Shown: piece by piece, positions 1-11,284 of the stretch
Layout: every line of letters starts with the position of its first letter
Position numbering within the stretch: position 1 is the first letter of the stretch
NCBI GenBank assembly: GCA_963969495.1
Contig: OZ018330.1
Span: 68,024,907-68,088,906, forward strand
Length of the DNA stretch: 64,000 nt
Direction of reading: 5' to 3'
Source: Ceratothoa steindachneri
Lineage: Eukaryota > Arthropoda > Malacostraca > Isopoda > Cymothoidae
The notes under the pieces: model-generated
The model's input: only the letters and a program-made list of their open reading frames with translations
Databases searched by the model: none
What the model was told of the DNA's origin: nothing
Made by a program: the position numbers and the translations under genes

Positions 1-480
1 CCCCTGGCACAGATAGGAAAGTTTGCTGACGAACTAATGCCTTTTTATAGGGCACCTTGTCGTAGTGTGAATAATAGCAGAGCTACTATAAAACATAGTG
101 CAACTTATTTTCCCGATGTGTGCAGTCCCGATTTAAATAATAGAGGTGATAATCATGAAAATAATGTGCAATATATGGGAAGTGCGCGATCAGTGCCTAT
201 AGGTACGTACCCTAATGGAAACCGTTCTAATTTTGTACACCGTAATGACGAATAATACAGTGCTTATAGTATACCAATAAGACTGCGACCTCTTCAAAGG
301 AACCAAAGACTTGTATTATGCCGTTCCTATTCGTATTTTAGTGAAAGTCGAAATTCTGCAAGCCTTAGTGTTGGTGGCCATAGAGAGGGAAACACGTTCA
401 GATGCAACCGTCCTCCAGGCCATCTCGCCAGCTCCATCACAAAACTAGCAAGGCATGCCATTGCAAGTGCGATCGTTGGT
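1..480 (+). pseudogene. Ty3/gypsy-like gag tail (decayed)
   Basis: This is the stretch immediately upstream of a recognisable gypsy protease, so by position it should be the end of gag. It has an open frame of 72 codons from 37 to 255, then no long frame. No zinc knuckle or other gag motif is clear. The element continues beyond the left edge of the window. The assignment rests on the neighbouring protease and RT rather than on similarity of this segment itself. Confidence 0.35.
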
Positions 481-811
481 ATGCCGTCTATATTCACCGT
501 CGCTGCAAAAGTAAATAAGTGCGAATTTTTAATTGATACGGGGGCGAATGTGTCGATAATTCCGATTAAATTGGTGCGAATGGATGAATTATGCGAATCT
601 AGAGTGAACAACGCGAAAGCTAATGGTGGAAAAATTAAAGTGCACGGCGAGGTACACACGGATTTCTTTATCCCGTCTTCGCCGGTCATTTAGGTGGTCG
701 TTTGGGGTTGCGGATACCAGATCACCGTTATTAGGGATTGAATTTCTGGGACACTTTAATCTTTTGGTGGATTGTGCGCGCGACATCCTTGTCGAAAACC
801 AAATTAGCTGA
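481..811 (+). pseudogene. Ty3/gypsy-like aspartic protease (frameshifted)
   Basis: The frame starting at 481 contains FLIDTGANVSIIP, with the catalytic Asp of the retropepsin D-T-G-A motif at nt 535-537. This protease cleaves the Gag-Pol polyprotein inside virus-like particles. The second half of the domain lies in a different frame (623-811) and shows the conserved LLGIEFLGHFNLLVD flap/C-terminal motif typical of arthropod gypsy proteases. The break between the two lies near 690, so a single frameshift destroys the protein. The start of RT follows about 100 nt downstream on the same strand. The family assignment is firm; the copy is non-functional. Confidence 0.8.
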
Positions 812-839
812 AATCAGAAGTTAAGCAATTTGGGGAGCC

Positions 840-1240
840 TGCGGTAGCAATAATATTTAATGACCTCCAGTACCTACCACCCATTTGCAAGGTTGTATTA
901 GAAAGATATAAAGCCTTGTACAAACCCACGCCTACCAATCCGGACCTGCTATCGCCTAACTACGTGACGCACACAATTGAGACTGACAATGCACCATCGA
1001 TATTCGCGCGACCAAGACCTCTTTCAATAGAGGAGTTGCAAGTTGTCAAAGCAACTTTCGAAACACTATTGAAGGAGGGGGTCATGCGCCCGTCGAAATG
1101 GCCATGGGCTTCGCCGATTCATATGGTCCCGAAGAAGTCGCCAGGCGAGTGAGTACAGGGCGGTTGTCAATTTTCACGCGCTTAAAGTATTGAGTAATCA
1201 ACGACACCCAAAGACTCATGCAATAGATAGGAAAGCGACC
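840..1240 (+). pseudogene. Ty3/gypsy-like reverse transcriptase, N-terminal piece
   Basis: The frame from 916 to 1152 carries the conserved entry into gypsy RT: FARPRPLSIEELQVVKATF, then LLKEGVMRPSKWPWASP, then HMVPKK. In intact elements this precedes the RT fingers and the catalytic F/YxDD motif. After 1152 a frameshift leads into an RAVVNFHALKVLSNQ segment that still matches the next conserved block (nt 1150-1215), and then similarity is lost. The palm, RNase H and integrase are absent, so the element is truncated here. It is continuous with the protease upstream. Confidence 0.75.
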
Positions 1241-2010
1241 CCTTGCACGTAACGTCAAGGGGAAGACGGTTAAACGGAGTACAATGATGTAGGAGGAAAT
1301 CGAAAAGTAGCCTCTCCGGGTACCGGAGAGAGCAACGATAAGCCAGACATTTTTACCCCTTCTAGGAGACGGGTTAAGTTCGCCAGTGATCCATCGTTAT
1401 TTTATTTTTAAATCTAAATACGTTCATTTCATTTCCCGTCCTATTGTCATAAAAGAGAAAAATGAAAATTGTCCTCACGCCAAATTATTTTGTACATAAC
1501 ACTTCGCCTGTGAACCAATTGTATATACTATGCATTGTAATCGTTACATATAGTATTATCAGAGGGACTAGTTAAAGAGGTAGAAAGAACCCCAAATATT
1601 CAAAATATATGTTTGGTTGTCGAAGCAATGTAAATGTGTCGCATTATAGATGAAAAACTGTGTACCCCGAGTTGATGTATATTTGTTCTTCATTTATAAT
1701 ACTCCATGGCTCGAGGGGGAGTTTTCTAGCGAAGCCCGAATTGCGAGGCGAAGTTGGCTCAACGAGGTACCTCACACATGAGCACCCTGTTGGAACTAGT
1801 AGCAATGAAATATTTATATATAATCACAATTCTACATGTATTAAGAAAAACATGAGTGTAAGAAGGCAAGCTAATAGTTGGAGTTTCCCACACGAATGCA
1901 CAAACATACACACGCAAGGAAAGAACTGCGAGCCAAAAATTGTCGATATATATACAGGGAAAACTCCAGCAAAGTCACGAGTATTCTACTCACAATCAAC
2001 TTTATTTCCT
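1241..2010. other. No coding content; possible gypsy 3' debris
   Basis: No reading frame here resembles a protein family I know. A hairpin CTCTCCGG-gta-CCGGAGAG lies at about 1312-1330. A purine run, CTCGAGGGGGAG, at about 1711-1722 resembles the polypurine tract that precedes a 3' LTR in gypsy elements, which would suit the position, but no LTR boundary can be fixed. Confidence 0.25.
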
Positions 2011-2013
2011 GTC

Positions 2014-2945
2014 CTACAAATGTTCAATGTGGCCACCACCTGCAGCACGGGTAACATCAATGCGATAAGAGAATTCTTCCCAGACGCGTATCAGCATATC
2101 ACGATCCAATGAGTTGGTCGCTGTTGTTATTTGATGTTTAAGGTCATCGAAGTTAGTTAGAAGCGGTAGAACATAAACGCGATCTATTACATATCCCCAC
2201 AAGAAAAAATCACACACAGTGAGGTCTGGAGATTTCGCAGGCCAAGCACAAAGAGCAAGGTCTTGGTACCCCTTCCAACCAATCCATCCAGTTTTGGAGC
2301 ATATCGAGGTAGGTTCGTCCTGTAACGGTGTCTCCTTCAAAGAAAAAGGGACAATAAACCTTGTCCCGAGACACAGCACAAAAGACGTTCACCTTAGCGG
2401 AATTTCTTTCATGTTCAACTGTTTCATGTGGCTGCTCTGTTCCCCAAATATGCACATTGTGACAATTGACTGTGCCGCACAAGTGAAAAGTCGCTTCATT
2501 ACTAAAAATTAAACGTGAAATGAAGGTTTCGTCTTCCATCATCTCTAGAATCGAATCTCAAAATTCCATACGCTTCCTATTGTTGTCTTTGGTAAGTGCC
2601 TGGACGAGACGTAGGCTGTATGGTTTCAAATGTAGACGTCTTCTTAGCACTCACCAGATAGTGGATTGAGGGATCGCAAGCTCATGGCTAGCTCGATTTG
2701 TGGACTTCCGCGGGCTGCCCTCAAACGCAGAACGGATTCTCGCCCCTTAGTCCGCCGAAACTCGTGATCATCCTGGAGTTTTCCTTTATACAGACACCCA
2801 CTTTCTTGAAAATGTCGAAACCACCATCGAATGTTCTTAGGAGAGGGTAGATTAATGTCGAATCACCTTCGAAAAGCACGCTGCCCCGTGACAACCGAAT
2901 TTGTTTTCGCGAACTCCAGAACACAGAACGCCTTTTGCTAAGGAC
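2014..2945 (-). pseudogene. Mariner-like (IS630/Tc1/mariner) transposase, internally deleted
   Basis: Read on the minus strand, the N-terminus starts near 2940 with QKAFCVLEFAKTNS, followed by an HTH region (NIRWWFRHFQESGCLYKGK) broken by stops and frameshifts. The catalytic domain resumes at 2542 with LIFSNEATFHLCGTVN, where the usual D of FSDEATFH is N. It then reads VNVFCAVSRDKVYCPFFF and MLQNW. The next block, which in this family holds the second catalytic Asp (the QQDGAPPH region), is missing, and the frame jumps to SPDLTVCDFFLWGYV and ends with HIEHL at 2014. This is a cut-and-paste transposase that acts on terminal inverted repeats at TA sites. With two catalytic positions lost and the frame shifted, the copy is dead. 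I could not identify inverted repeats. Confidence 0.85.
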
Positions 2946-3655
2946 TCACATTCTGAGGGTGAACAAACAACTCAACGTTGCCGGAGGAACGACGTGAAGC
3001 GACTAGAGCGCCCCTGTGGCAGCAATTCAAAACTTAGAAAACTCCTCTTTCAAATAGTCACTAACTCACTCCATGTCGATGCTTGAAAATTGCAGCAATG
3101 CGTCATGAAATCGGCTTATTGTTTTTTAATAACCCTATAGATAACAAAGCAGCCGGAACGGAGTCGAGTTTGATCAGGTAAAGTTGATGTGGACCTGCGA
3201 AACGACAAAATCAACTTTTCTATCACCTTGATATAGATGCCAACCCGGATGCGGCCAAATGTGTTTACATTGGAACACACACATCATTTGATTCCCCCCA
3301 ACAATCTCAACAAAGGAACATACTTTAACCTGTGAGGCTTCGCTTCTCGCTTTGATTAAGGATAGCTAAGTTAAACCCCATTAATGAAGGTTCGTGTAAA
3401 TAAGATAGGCAGAGAATTCCCAAAAGAGTAACATCACTATTACTAGTAGGATATATACATTCATCCCTCTTGATTCCGGATTCACATTAATCTTATTGGC
3501 GTCACGAGTCCGTTCTTCGTCCTCAAATCCAGCCGTCCTTAACCCCAATGATCTAATGTAGAGGGAAACTTACAACAAAACCGCGTAGGATTCGACTATC
3601 TCGCCTTACCCAATTAAGGTAGACCTTAGCCAAGAATAAAGCATTCAAAACATCA
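2946..3655. other. Unassigned intergenic stretch
   Basis: No protein motif, RNA gene or clear repeat was recognised. It lies between the mariner-like and Merlin remnants and may hold their ends, but no inverted repeats could be matched by eye. Confidence 0.3.
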
Positions 3656-3661
3656 TTTATT

Positions 3662-4314
3662 TTAGAGTCCTTCCTTTAACCCAGTGATAACCAAGTTACT
3701 TTTAGGAGTCAGAGCAAACTTGACGGTGAGACCTCCAAAACGTTGTATGTATTCGTATGCTTTCCATTCATCGGAATGAATAATTGAACCAGGAAGTACT
3801 ACTTTTTCAATGAGGAGTAAAAAAGTGACAGTGCTTCTGCCAGGTACGATTTCTATGGAGCTAATTGCAGGCATATAGGTTGTATCAACAATACCTAAAA
3901 GCGAAATATGACTTTGAGGCCCTCTTTCTTTGTAATGTTTCATTTTGTGCGCAAAGTAAGAGTCATCAATCTCTACTATGCGTACTGATCATGCAAATTT
4001 AATCGGGTTATCTACGAAATAATTGGCACAAATGTCCTTGAAAAAAAATGTAGCAATTAATTGGACTCTTCTCTGAAATTCTTGTTTTCGGTATAGCTTT
4101 AGTTATGAAAATGTTTTCCGACCAAACATACATAATAAAAAATCAAGTTTTGGATTGAAAGGTTGGATTTTGCAAAAAAAAATGAGGCTTTTCTAATGGA
4201 GGTTGTATATTTAAACCATCTACATTCCTTTTCTTGACATTTCCAAGTGAATCTATCTTTGTTTTTGGAATGTTTTTTCCAGTTCATAGACACATTGCAG
4301 TCTTCACAATTCAT
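3662..4314 (-). pseudogene. Merlin DNA transposon transposase (ISXO2-like DDE domain)
   Basis: The start Met is at 4312-4314 on the minus strand. The N-terminus has a zinc-ribbon-like pattern, CEDC...W-x-C-QEKEC, followed by SIRKASFFFAKSNLS, the conserved block before the DDE domain in Merlin/IS1016 transposases. After a spacer comes VEIDDSYFAHK, holding the first catalytic Asp, then KMKHYKERGP, then LPGSIIHSDEWKAYEYI, holding the second (SDEWKAY matches the S-D-x-W-x-A-Y of the ISXO2 domain). One in-frame TGA at nt 3989-3991 interrupts the frame just before VEIDD; both sides of that stop are otherwise in one frame. The segment after residue W-K-A-Y-E-Y is short and diverged, so the third catalytic residue is uncertain. 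Merlin elements move by cut and paste. Confidence 0.8.
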
Positions 4315-4800
4315 TATTTACATTAAATGCTTTTTTTGTTGTAAATACGGTATTGCTTGTAGATTATTATCGTCTTGAAGTAAGTGGATGATAGTTGTAT
4401 AAAACATAGAAGCCAAAAGGGTTAATATTACAAAACTTAAAATATAACTAAAGTCATAAGGTTGACAACTAAAGATACAAATTTTTTGTTTAATACTGAA
4501 AAGTGATGATATTCCATTTACACTTGGTCAAATGATGTATTCATTAAAATTTCACTGCCTCTATGTAGTATGGATTTATCTCTTGAGTGGATTAGAATAT
4601 GTATTTTTGCCTTTTAGATTAGAAATATCATCTCTCCAGAATGCCTCTTCTGATAAATGTATTTAAATTATTTATATAACTATCCACTAAAGATTACCTT
4701 TAAGCCGTACAGAAGACGAATGAAACATAAAACATATTAAATTTAGTTATGTACTCTCTCAATTTTTTTGGATAAAAAAATAATCTGAAACAGAGATTGT
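4315..4800. other. AT-rich unassigned flank
   Basis: No coding content was found. A degenerate copy of the 30-bp repeat described at 4806-4908 seems to lie at about 4630-4662 (tctctccagaatgcctcttc). Confidence 0.3.
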
Positions 4801-4805
4801 ACCTC

Positions 4806-4949
4806 CTGAAGAATCTTGTCCCCAGAATCTCTCTTCTGAAGAAGCTGACCCCAGAATATCTCTTCTGAAGAATCTGACCCCCAGATTGCCTCTCCCGAAG
4901 AGCCTCCCATCCTCCTACTAAGGTGCTTTTAGGGGTCAGATTCTTCAGG
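4806..4949. repeat. Short tandem array (about 30-bp unit) with an inverted copy
   Basis: Three near-complete units lie head to tail at 4806-4835, 4836-4864 and 4865-4895, with a partial fourth to about 4908. The shared core is ctgaagaatctgaccccaga. An inverted copy of the core, ggggtcagattcttcagg, lies at 4932-4949, so the array can fold back on itself. On either strand the repeat is translated within frames of up to 147 codons, but these show no protein similarity. Confidence 0.7.
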
Positions 4950-6090
4950 TATTCCAAGATCGATACTAACAAAAACAGCGTCATTTTCCTTAAATTTCTT
5001 ATGTCGCTTCCTCGGGAACGGGGCTTACTTAAACCCTTACCTTCGAATATTTGTGCCTTTGTGCGTGAATTGTTTGAAAGAGCTCTGCGGGACCCAATCC
5101 AGTTCGTGAATTCAGCTCGTGGATCTTTGGTCGATTTAGTCAATTTTGTTCTCCTTTTTTCCCAATTCGTGCATTTTTATCGTTATTTTCCCTCTCATCT
5201 CCTTCATCTATCTGGAAGGCGTCTCTTCAACTCATCGGCGCTGCTTATAGTTTTCTCTAAAATGAATTAATATGTGCCTTTCTTCTTCTTGTAGATACAT
5301 TAACCCATGTAACCCAAGCATAAGACGTTTCATTGTGTGAAATATCATAAAAATCGTTCGGAACGTTTGGGTCTGCCGTCGGTGACAAATTCATCAGCCA
5401 TTTAGAATGGCAATGAAACGCCCTCAATTTGCTACGGGGCTGTCCGCTTCGGGCACTGCTTTGTCAACCGTAAAAGGAACAGCTATCTTTACCGCTTGTG
5501 GACAGCTTCTCCCCCTACTCGTTATACCTACCTTTCACCCATTCTCTTCTTCCTAAACTTACCACGAAACTCTTTTCAAAACGTCTGTTCGAGGTACTCT
5601 CGTTGGTTTTCGCGGAGTGTTTTTTAAAAAAGTCAAATATATTTGCTTGTATATTAACTGTGATGTAGATTTTGCAGTCAATAACCTCAAATACAACGTT
5701 TAACACTGTATCAACTCAGTATTTAAGGTTACATTATTTATGGCAATATTTACATTTTTTTTACAATATATCAAATTCATCTTGAAAATAAACGGTCAAT
5801 AATTTACAGTTATCGACTTACTAATATAATTCACTATTCTTCCCTCATTCGTCGAGGTTCAAAGGCGTCGGGTCAGGCTACACCTGGAAAAAAAGTGAGA
5901 ACATTAAAATAACAAAGAAAGAGGATTTTCATCGAGGACATTGATGATGCCGTCAGGCACCCTTTAAAAGAAGCAATTCTAAAGGATTTTATTAAGTTGT
6001 GCTATCCTCCGATCGCATCATGGGCAAGATCCTCGACCGGAAAATAAAATCCACATAAATATCAGAATAATAATAGCTCCGTCCGATTCT
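4950..6090. other. Unassigned stretch before the L2-like LINE
   Basis: No recognisable coding domain was found. An 18-base string, tgccgtcggtgacaaatt, at 5374-5391 recurs with one change at 60430-60447. The last few hundred bases may belong to the upstream part of the LINE at 6095, but no endonuclease motif is visible. Confidence 0.3.
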
Positions 6091-6094
6091 TAAA

Positions 6095-7570
6095 ATGCCT
6101 CAACTTAACCCCACTGACCCTTCCAATAATCGCCCGATTTCGCAACTTCCTTTCCTCTCTAAGGTTCTGGAGAGAGTGGTGCTTCACGCATCAACAGTCA
6201 CATGGTGGCCTGTAACATTGATGAAACCTATCAATCTGGTTTCAAGTCAGGTCACTCCACAGAAACCGCCCTTCTCAATGTGTCTGATTGCTTACGAAGA
6301 GCCGCGGACAGGGGTTGTGTCTCCATCCTCGTTCTACTCGACCTCTCCTCTGCCTTCGATACTATTAACCATACCGTCCTACTTGATCGTCTCCACTCTT
6401 TCCTCGGCATATCAGGCACCGTGTTTGACTGGTTCCGCTCTTACCTCTCGTCTCGTACGCAATCCGTTGTGATTGACGACGTTTCATCCGACTCTACCCC
6501 CATTCGCTTTGGAGTGCCACAAGGCTCTGTCCTTGGTCCTCTACTATTTCGTATCTACCTTCTTCCTCTTAGTTCCCTTCTCCGTAATCTCGGTCTATCC
6601 TTCCACCTATATGCTGATGACACTCAAATTTTCGTTTCCTCATCTCCCACGTCTCTTGCCTACTGTATCACTGACCTCCTGGCTGCCTACTCCTCCATTT
6701 CTGACTGGCTCTCTACCAACTTCCTCAGGCTTAATCACTCCAAAACTGAGGTCCTCCTCGTCGGCACCCCTGCTCTTGTCAAAAAATCTAAATCTCTCTT
6801 TTCCTCGCTTACTCTGGGCGGTAATACTATCATTTTCTCTGACTGCGTTAGGAATCTGGGTGTTGTTTTTGATTAGCATCTCTCCTTTAAGCCTCGTATC
6901 CGCAATGTCACGTCAGCAAATCCTCTCTATGTTTTCCTCGTAACTTCTCTCGCATTCACTCTCACTTTGATCGCCAAAGTCTTGAGCCTGCTGTTCATGC
7001 CTTCATCACCTCACGCCTTGACTACTGTAACTCACTGCTTGTGAATCTGCCATCCTCCTCTCTTCGCCCCCTTCAAATTGTACAGAACTATGCCGCCCGG
7101 CTTCTCCTCCGTCGCCCTCGCTTCTCTCCATCAAAACCCTTGCTGCATGAACTTCACTGGCTCCCTGTCAGATCCCGTACTCACTTCAAGATACTTCTCT
7201 TCACATTTAAGGCCCTTAACAAGAAAGCCCCGTCTTACCTATCTTCTGCCCTCTCGCCACGCCATGTCCCTCAGGCCCTTCGGTCATCACATGCACCTCT
7301 TTTGAATATTCCTCGTTCATCCCTCTGTTCATTGGGGGACTGCTTCTTATCAATCTGCGCCCCTAAGTTGTGGAATGCTCTTCCTGCTGAAATCAGGTCT
7401 TCTCCCTCTCTTACCACATTTAAGCGTCTCCTGAAAACGCATCTTTTCAGTATTGCCTTCTCGCCGTTCTTGAATTTCCATTGAATTTCCATTCTCATCT
7501 CAGCACAGCGTGCGCAATGGGAAGGCCTCAGGCCTTGAAGAGCGCATTTCAAAAGATTTATTATTTATTT
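6095..7570 (+). pseudogene. L2/CR1-like LINE ORF2, C-terminal half
   Basis: This is the reverse transcriptase of a non-LTR retrotransposon, which copies its own RNA at a nicked target. The first block, NRPISQLPFLSKVLERVV, is in the frame starting at 6095. The frame then shifts to 6202, which gives FKSGHSTETALL, motif A LVLLDLSSAFDTINH, motif B FGVPQGSVLGPLLF and motif C HLYADDTQIF, all with catalytic residues kept. A nonsense codon at 6874-6876 sits where a Gln is expected in GVVFD-Q-HLSFKP. After further frameshifts the C-terminal domain resumes at 7041, with LHWLPVRSRTHFKILLFTF and LWNALPAEIRSSPSLTTFK ending at 7484. The 3' tail continues to about 7570 and ends in attatttattta. The endonuclease is absent, a common 5' truncation. 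Confidence 0.9.
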
Positions 7571-7729
7571 AAGGGGCTTGGCGTCGTTGGGGCCGGGTTT
7601 AATTTTTTTTTTAATTTTGGGAGCACATCTGGCGAATGCCACCTGGGCATAAATCACATACTTAGGCTATATTAAAGAAACAAATAACAATATGTAAATA
7701 AAAAATAACAACGATAAAAAAGACAAAGG
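7571..7729. other. AT-rich spacer between two LINEs
   Basis: The spacer contains poly-T and A-rich tracts. The A/T-rich block near 7676-7770 probably forms the 3' tail of the minus-strand LINE that begins here. Confidence 0.35.
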
Positions 7730-10320
7730 CTAAAAAAATAACAACAACAAGAAAACAAAGCAAAGAGGCAAGAAAAGAGCGCGCTCAGACGTCGGGGGTA
7801 GACCCGATTCTCCCCGGCGAGGGAACATGCGAACCCTCCCCCGCAAAAAAACTAGCCAAATAAAGTAGAGGGGGCCAGCATCCTCCAAAAACTCGGATCG
7901 TCCGCAAGTCTGTGTGTACGAAGCCGTCCCGAGTACAAAGAACAAGCGGTTGGGTCCCTGCTCGTCCCGGTACATGGAAGTATAAAGTGCGCGAAGATCA
8001 CCCAGGCTGGGACATTCAACAAGAAAGCGCCAAACAGTTTGGGGGACAATACATTCTTTACTATAAGGTTTAGGCGAGTGCTCCATCAAGTGGCGGCGCA
8101 TCTCGCAAGTATGTCCAATTTGGAGACGACAGAAAGCAACATGAAGCCGTCGCGACATTGGAGGATAGGTCTATAAGGACAGTCACGGCGCAATGTCACT
8201 TAACTTTAAGTTACCCTCAACTGTCCCCCAGCTTCTTTGCCAAGCATCCCGGAAAGCTACCCGTATATCTGTCATGTAATCGGTGTGGGGAAGAGAGAAA
8301 CGCTCGTCTGGTCGTCCAGTTCTCGCCGACTCTTTTGCGCCCTTATCAGCGATCTTATTTCCCGGAATCCCTACATGTCCAGGAACCTAGCAGAAGATAA
8401 TCTCGATATCCGCCTGACTCGCCAAAACCATGGCGTCACAGATATCGTGAACCATGAAATGCAGATATTCCAATGCATCGAGAGCACTTAGGGGGCTTTA
8501 TGAGTCGCTATAAATCATCATCCGGTCTCCGAATCGAGCGGTGTATAATAACCAGCTTGGCTGTGAAGACACACGCATATCCTGGCAGAGCTCCGCTGAC
8601 TTCAAACAGAGGAGACACGGCGTGAAAACTAATCCTTTCTTGGGACTTGGAGACATCTGTAGACACAGAGTGTGCTGCAAAAAGGCAGAACGCAATACTC
8701 CCGGTGCTATAGAAGATTTGGGACAAATAGTCAAAGCTGGTACCCTCCTTGGTGGCATCCTGGGCAAAACCAGTAGCGCCACCGATCCGAGAACTATACC
8801 GAGCTCACGAAGGAGTTGCTTAGCCGTAAACCATAAGGTCTTAGGGTATAACTGGCATCTTTCGGCGTCATAAGCACCGTCGATATCAGCTGCGGGTGGA
8901 CTGAGAGCCGTTGGCGACTGATGAAGGCGCCAGGTTTGCGCGTTCAGATGAATAATGCAGTGTACACAGAACAGAGAGAGTGGCATCTCCTCAACATCGA
9001 CAAGTAAGCTCACAATGGGGGACTTGCGGAATGCACCGGTTGCTAGACGAAGGCTGGTGTGGTGGATCGAGTCCATCTTTGGCAATACACGCTCGGCTGC
9101 AGATGCATCGAATCAACTGCGGAACACAACTTGCTTTAAGTGAACCTGTTGTAGAAGGGTTCTCCACCTCTGAAGGTAAAGTCTAGTCGGCGGCCATCTG
9201 CGACATCACGACGCGCATTGAATTCTGGCGGAGCAGCATCCCGGTCCAATTCTCGTGGAGAACAGGAGAAGGGTTCTGCGATAACTTGCCCCGAATTATT
9301 TGACTCGCTTCCACAACTATTCTAGAGGGGTTTTCCAGTTAAGTGAAGACACGTGCGTCTGCCAAGAAGAGCGGCAGGCGTGCTTCGAAACATACCGGAA
9401 CCTAGCCCTAGCTCGACAAAATTCACCGACAGTGAAATCATTCGGGCGATGCTTATAGCGTATGTAGGCATAACGCTTCTTTCCAAGCTCCCCTAACACC
9501 GGGCTGACCACCACGGGAGCGCTCGGCGTGCAAAACGGCCAGAGATTCTACGAATAGTAGTTAAGCCCACGGCGATAAGGTTGCCGGAGAAGATCGCAAG
9601 GTCCTCATCTACCGACCTAAACTCCTCAAATGACAGCGAAATCAGTCATTTCTTGAAATGCGCACCACCACGCCCCCGCCAAGCACCATCGGGCCGGGCT
9701 CTCAAGCGGTAACGGCCCAGAAAACGATAGTTCAATGGGAAAATGCTCCCTACCATAGAGATCATCGACTACCCACTATCTAAAATCAGGCTGTGCCTCC
9801 GGAGAGCTCAAAGATAGATCGAGGCAGGAAAATGAAGCGGTTCTCGGGCAGTATGTGTAAACTCATTCAGATTCAAAATACCTATCACCAGCTCGTCGAT
9901 CAGGTCGGAATGAAATTTGCCCCTGTGATTAATTGAGTGGTCTCCCCAGAGGAAGTGTCTACCGTTCAGATCTCTGAGCCAAAGAAAGGGCCTCCACAAC
10001 CGTGCCACGGCGCGGCGGAAGTCTCTTTCGTCGATGTCGGCTGACGGTGGAGTGTATGTTGGGAGTGGGGGTTATTGGTCACTGTTTTGATACCAAACAG
10101 CGATCATAGAACCCTTAATGGTTACGCGAAAAGAGTCTGTGGATATGAATACGCCGATAGGGGATGTTAATACTCATTAGGTTGGGTCCCAGAACAGAGG
10201 AGAATAAAAATGTAGTGATGTGAAGATCTTAAAGGAATGGTAGCAGTGATTGATTATGTTAGTGGCGGCGCGTATAGAGCTACTTTCCCCTCGGGGTGTT
10301 TTATTATATCTCCCCCATAG
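7730..10320 (-). pseudogene. I-like LINE copy 1: endonuclease, RT tail, RNase H; RT core deleted
   Basis: Read on the minus strand, the endonuclease appears at about 10300-9808 with FLWLRDLNGRHFLWGD, the GDFNGRH-type block of APE endonucleases. A linker follows at 9514-9317 (RYAYIRYKHRPN, then SSWQTHVSSLNWKTPL). The sequence then runs through the PSPV segment and joins, near 9150, directly to the far C-terminal RT region: MDSIHHTSLRLATGAFRKSP at about 9080. About 1 kb that should carry the RT catalytic motifs is missing. The RNase H-like part includes MMIYSDS near 8500, and the terminal domain gives RLQIGHTCEMRRHLMEHSP and FLVECPSLGDLRALY at 8110-7990. The retrotransposon once encoded nicking, copying and RNA-removal activities; frameshifts and the deletion make this copy inert. 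Confidence 0.85.
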
Positions 10321-10624
10321 GCGGCCAAATCGTGCCGCCACTGAAAGGTGGGTTGAGTTCATGCTTACACGATCAAAATCCAACGCCGCTTGGTATTATC
10401 TTTGGGGATGTCATCTGCAACACTGACCAGTTTCTTGAACTCTTAACCTCTGACCGAAGCACAGTCACCAAAAAAAAGAAAATAAGATGCAATTTTAGAA
10501 TAAATCACAAGAAAAGCAACGTAAATAACAAAGAAAAGACAGAAAAGTCACCAGCAGCTCGGAGTCATTCTCAGGTCTTACATGGGGAGCCCGCTCCCTC
10601 AAGAACCAACTGTGGGATCAACAA
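10321..10624. other. Junction between the two I-like LINE copies
   Basis: This should hold the extreme 5' part of LINE copy 1 and the 3' end of copy 2. No motif is clear beyond an A-rich tract near 10472-10545. Confidence 0.3.
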
Positions 10625-11250
10625 TTAAAAAAAATCAAATAGTTCCAAGATGTCTATGATACCATAATCTGTCACTCCGATAAGATAGATACCACGCGCC
10701 AAGCTCCTCAAGACCACGACAGTCGATAAAACAGTGGCAGACTCTCCGAGGTACTTGTCAGAGAAGAGTTGATGGTAGCGCAATTTCAGATAGCGATGAG
10801 TCCGCGAGTGTGTTTTCAGCGGAGGCAACAAAACATAAGGTCTAGGGAATAGGTCCACATAATAGGCCCACGGAAACATTCGAGGTGTAATAGGTGCAAA
10901 ACGACGCTATGCAGCCCAAAGCGCTGTTTAGACAACTTAGCACCTGCATCAGTGTAATCGCTCCAAGGAACACCTACAAGTCCAGGAATCCATGATAAGA
11001 CAATCTAGATATCACTCTGAAACGCAGTATCTGTGGCATCACGGATAGCGTGAACGAGAAGAAGCGGAGATTCCAATAGATTAAAAAAGACGGACACCGA
11101 AATGGGTAGCACATCAAGCTCCCATACCACGCGGTACATCACAACCAGCTGGGTCGGGAAAGGTGATAGCACGCGGAAAAGCCACTCCGGTTTCAAGCTT
11201 TTAAGTGAGTGGTAGATGTACGTAGGTAGTTCAAAAATTTGCAGCAAAAC
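10625..11250 (-). pseudogene. I-like LINE copy 2: RNase H and C-terminal fragment
   Basis: On the minus strand the fragment shows SPLLLVHAIRDATDTAFQSD followed, after one stop, by IVLSWIPGLVGVPWSDYTD. These match the hxIxDxL...WvPgHvGIxGNExAD pattern of the RNase H domain of I-clade LINEs, with H and N substituted. The last part, at 10880-10640, is a degenerate version of the zinc-knuckle-like tail seen in copy 1. It lies directly upstream of copy 1 in the same orientation and is the distal half of the element whose RT piece lies at 12450-13080. Confidence 0.7.
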
Positions 11251-11284
11251 GGTGATAAAAAGAAAGGTTGAAAGTGTACAAATT

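Noticed and set aside
1660..2112. Plus-strand frame of 150 codons
   Set aside because: Its end overlaps the mariner transposase on the opposite strand and the rest lacks any motif; likely chance.
1950..3060. aaaactcc-containing strings at both sides of the mariner remnant as terminal inverted repeats
   Set aside because: They are in direct, not inverted, orientation.
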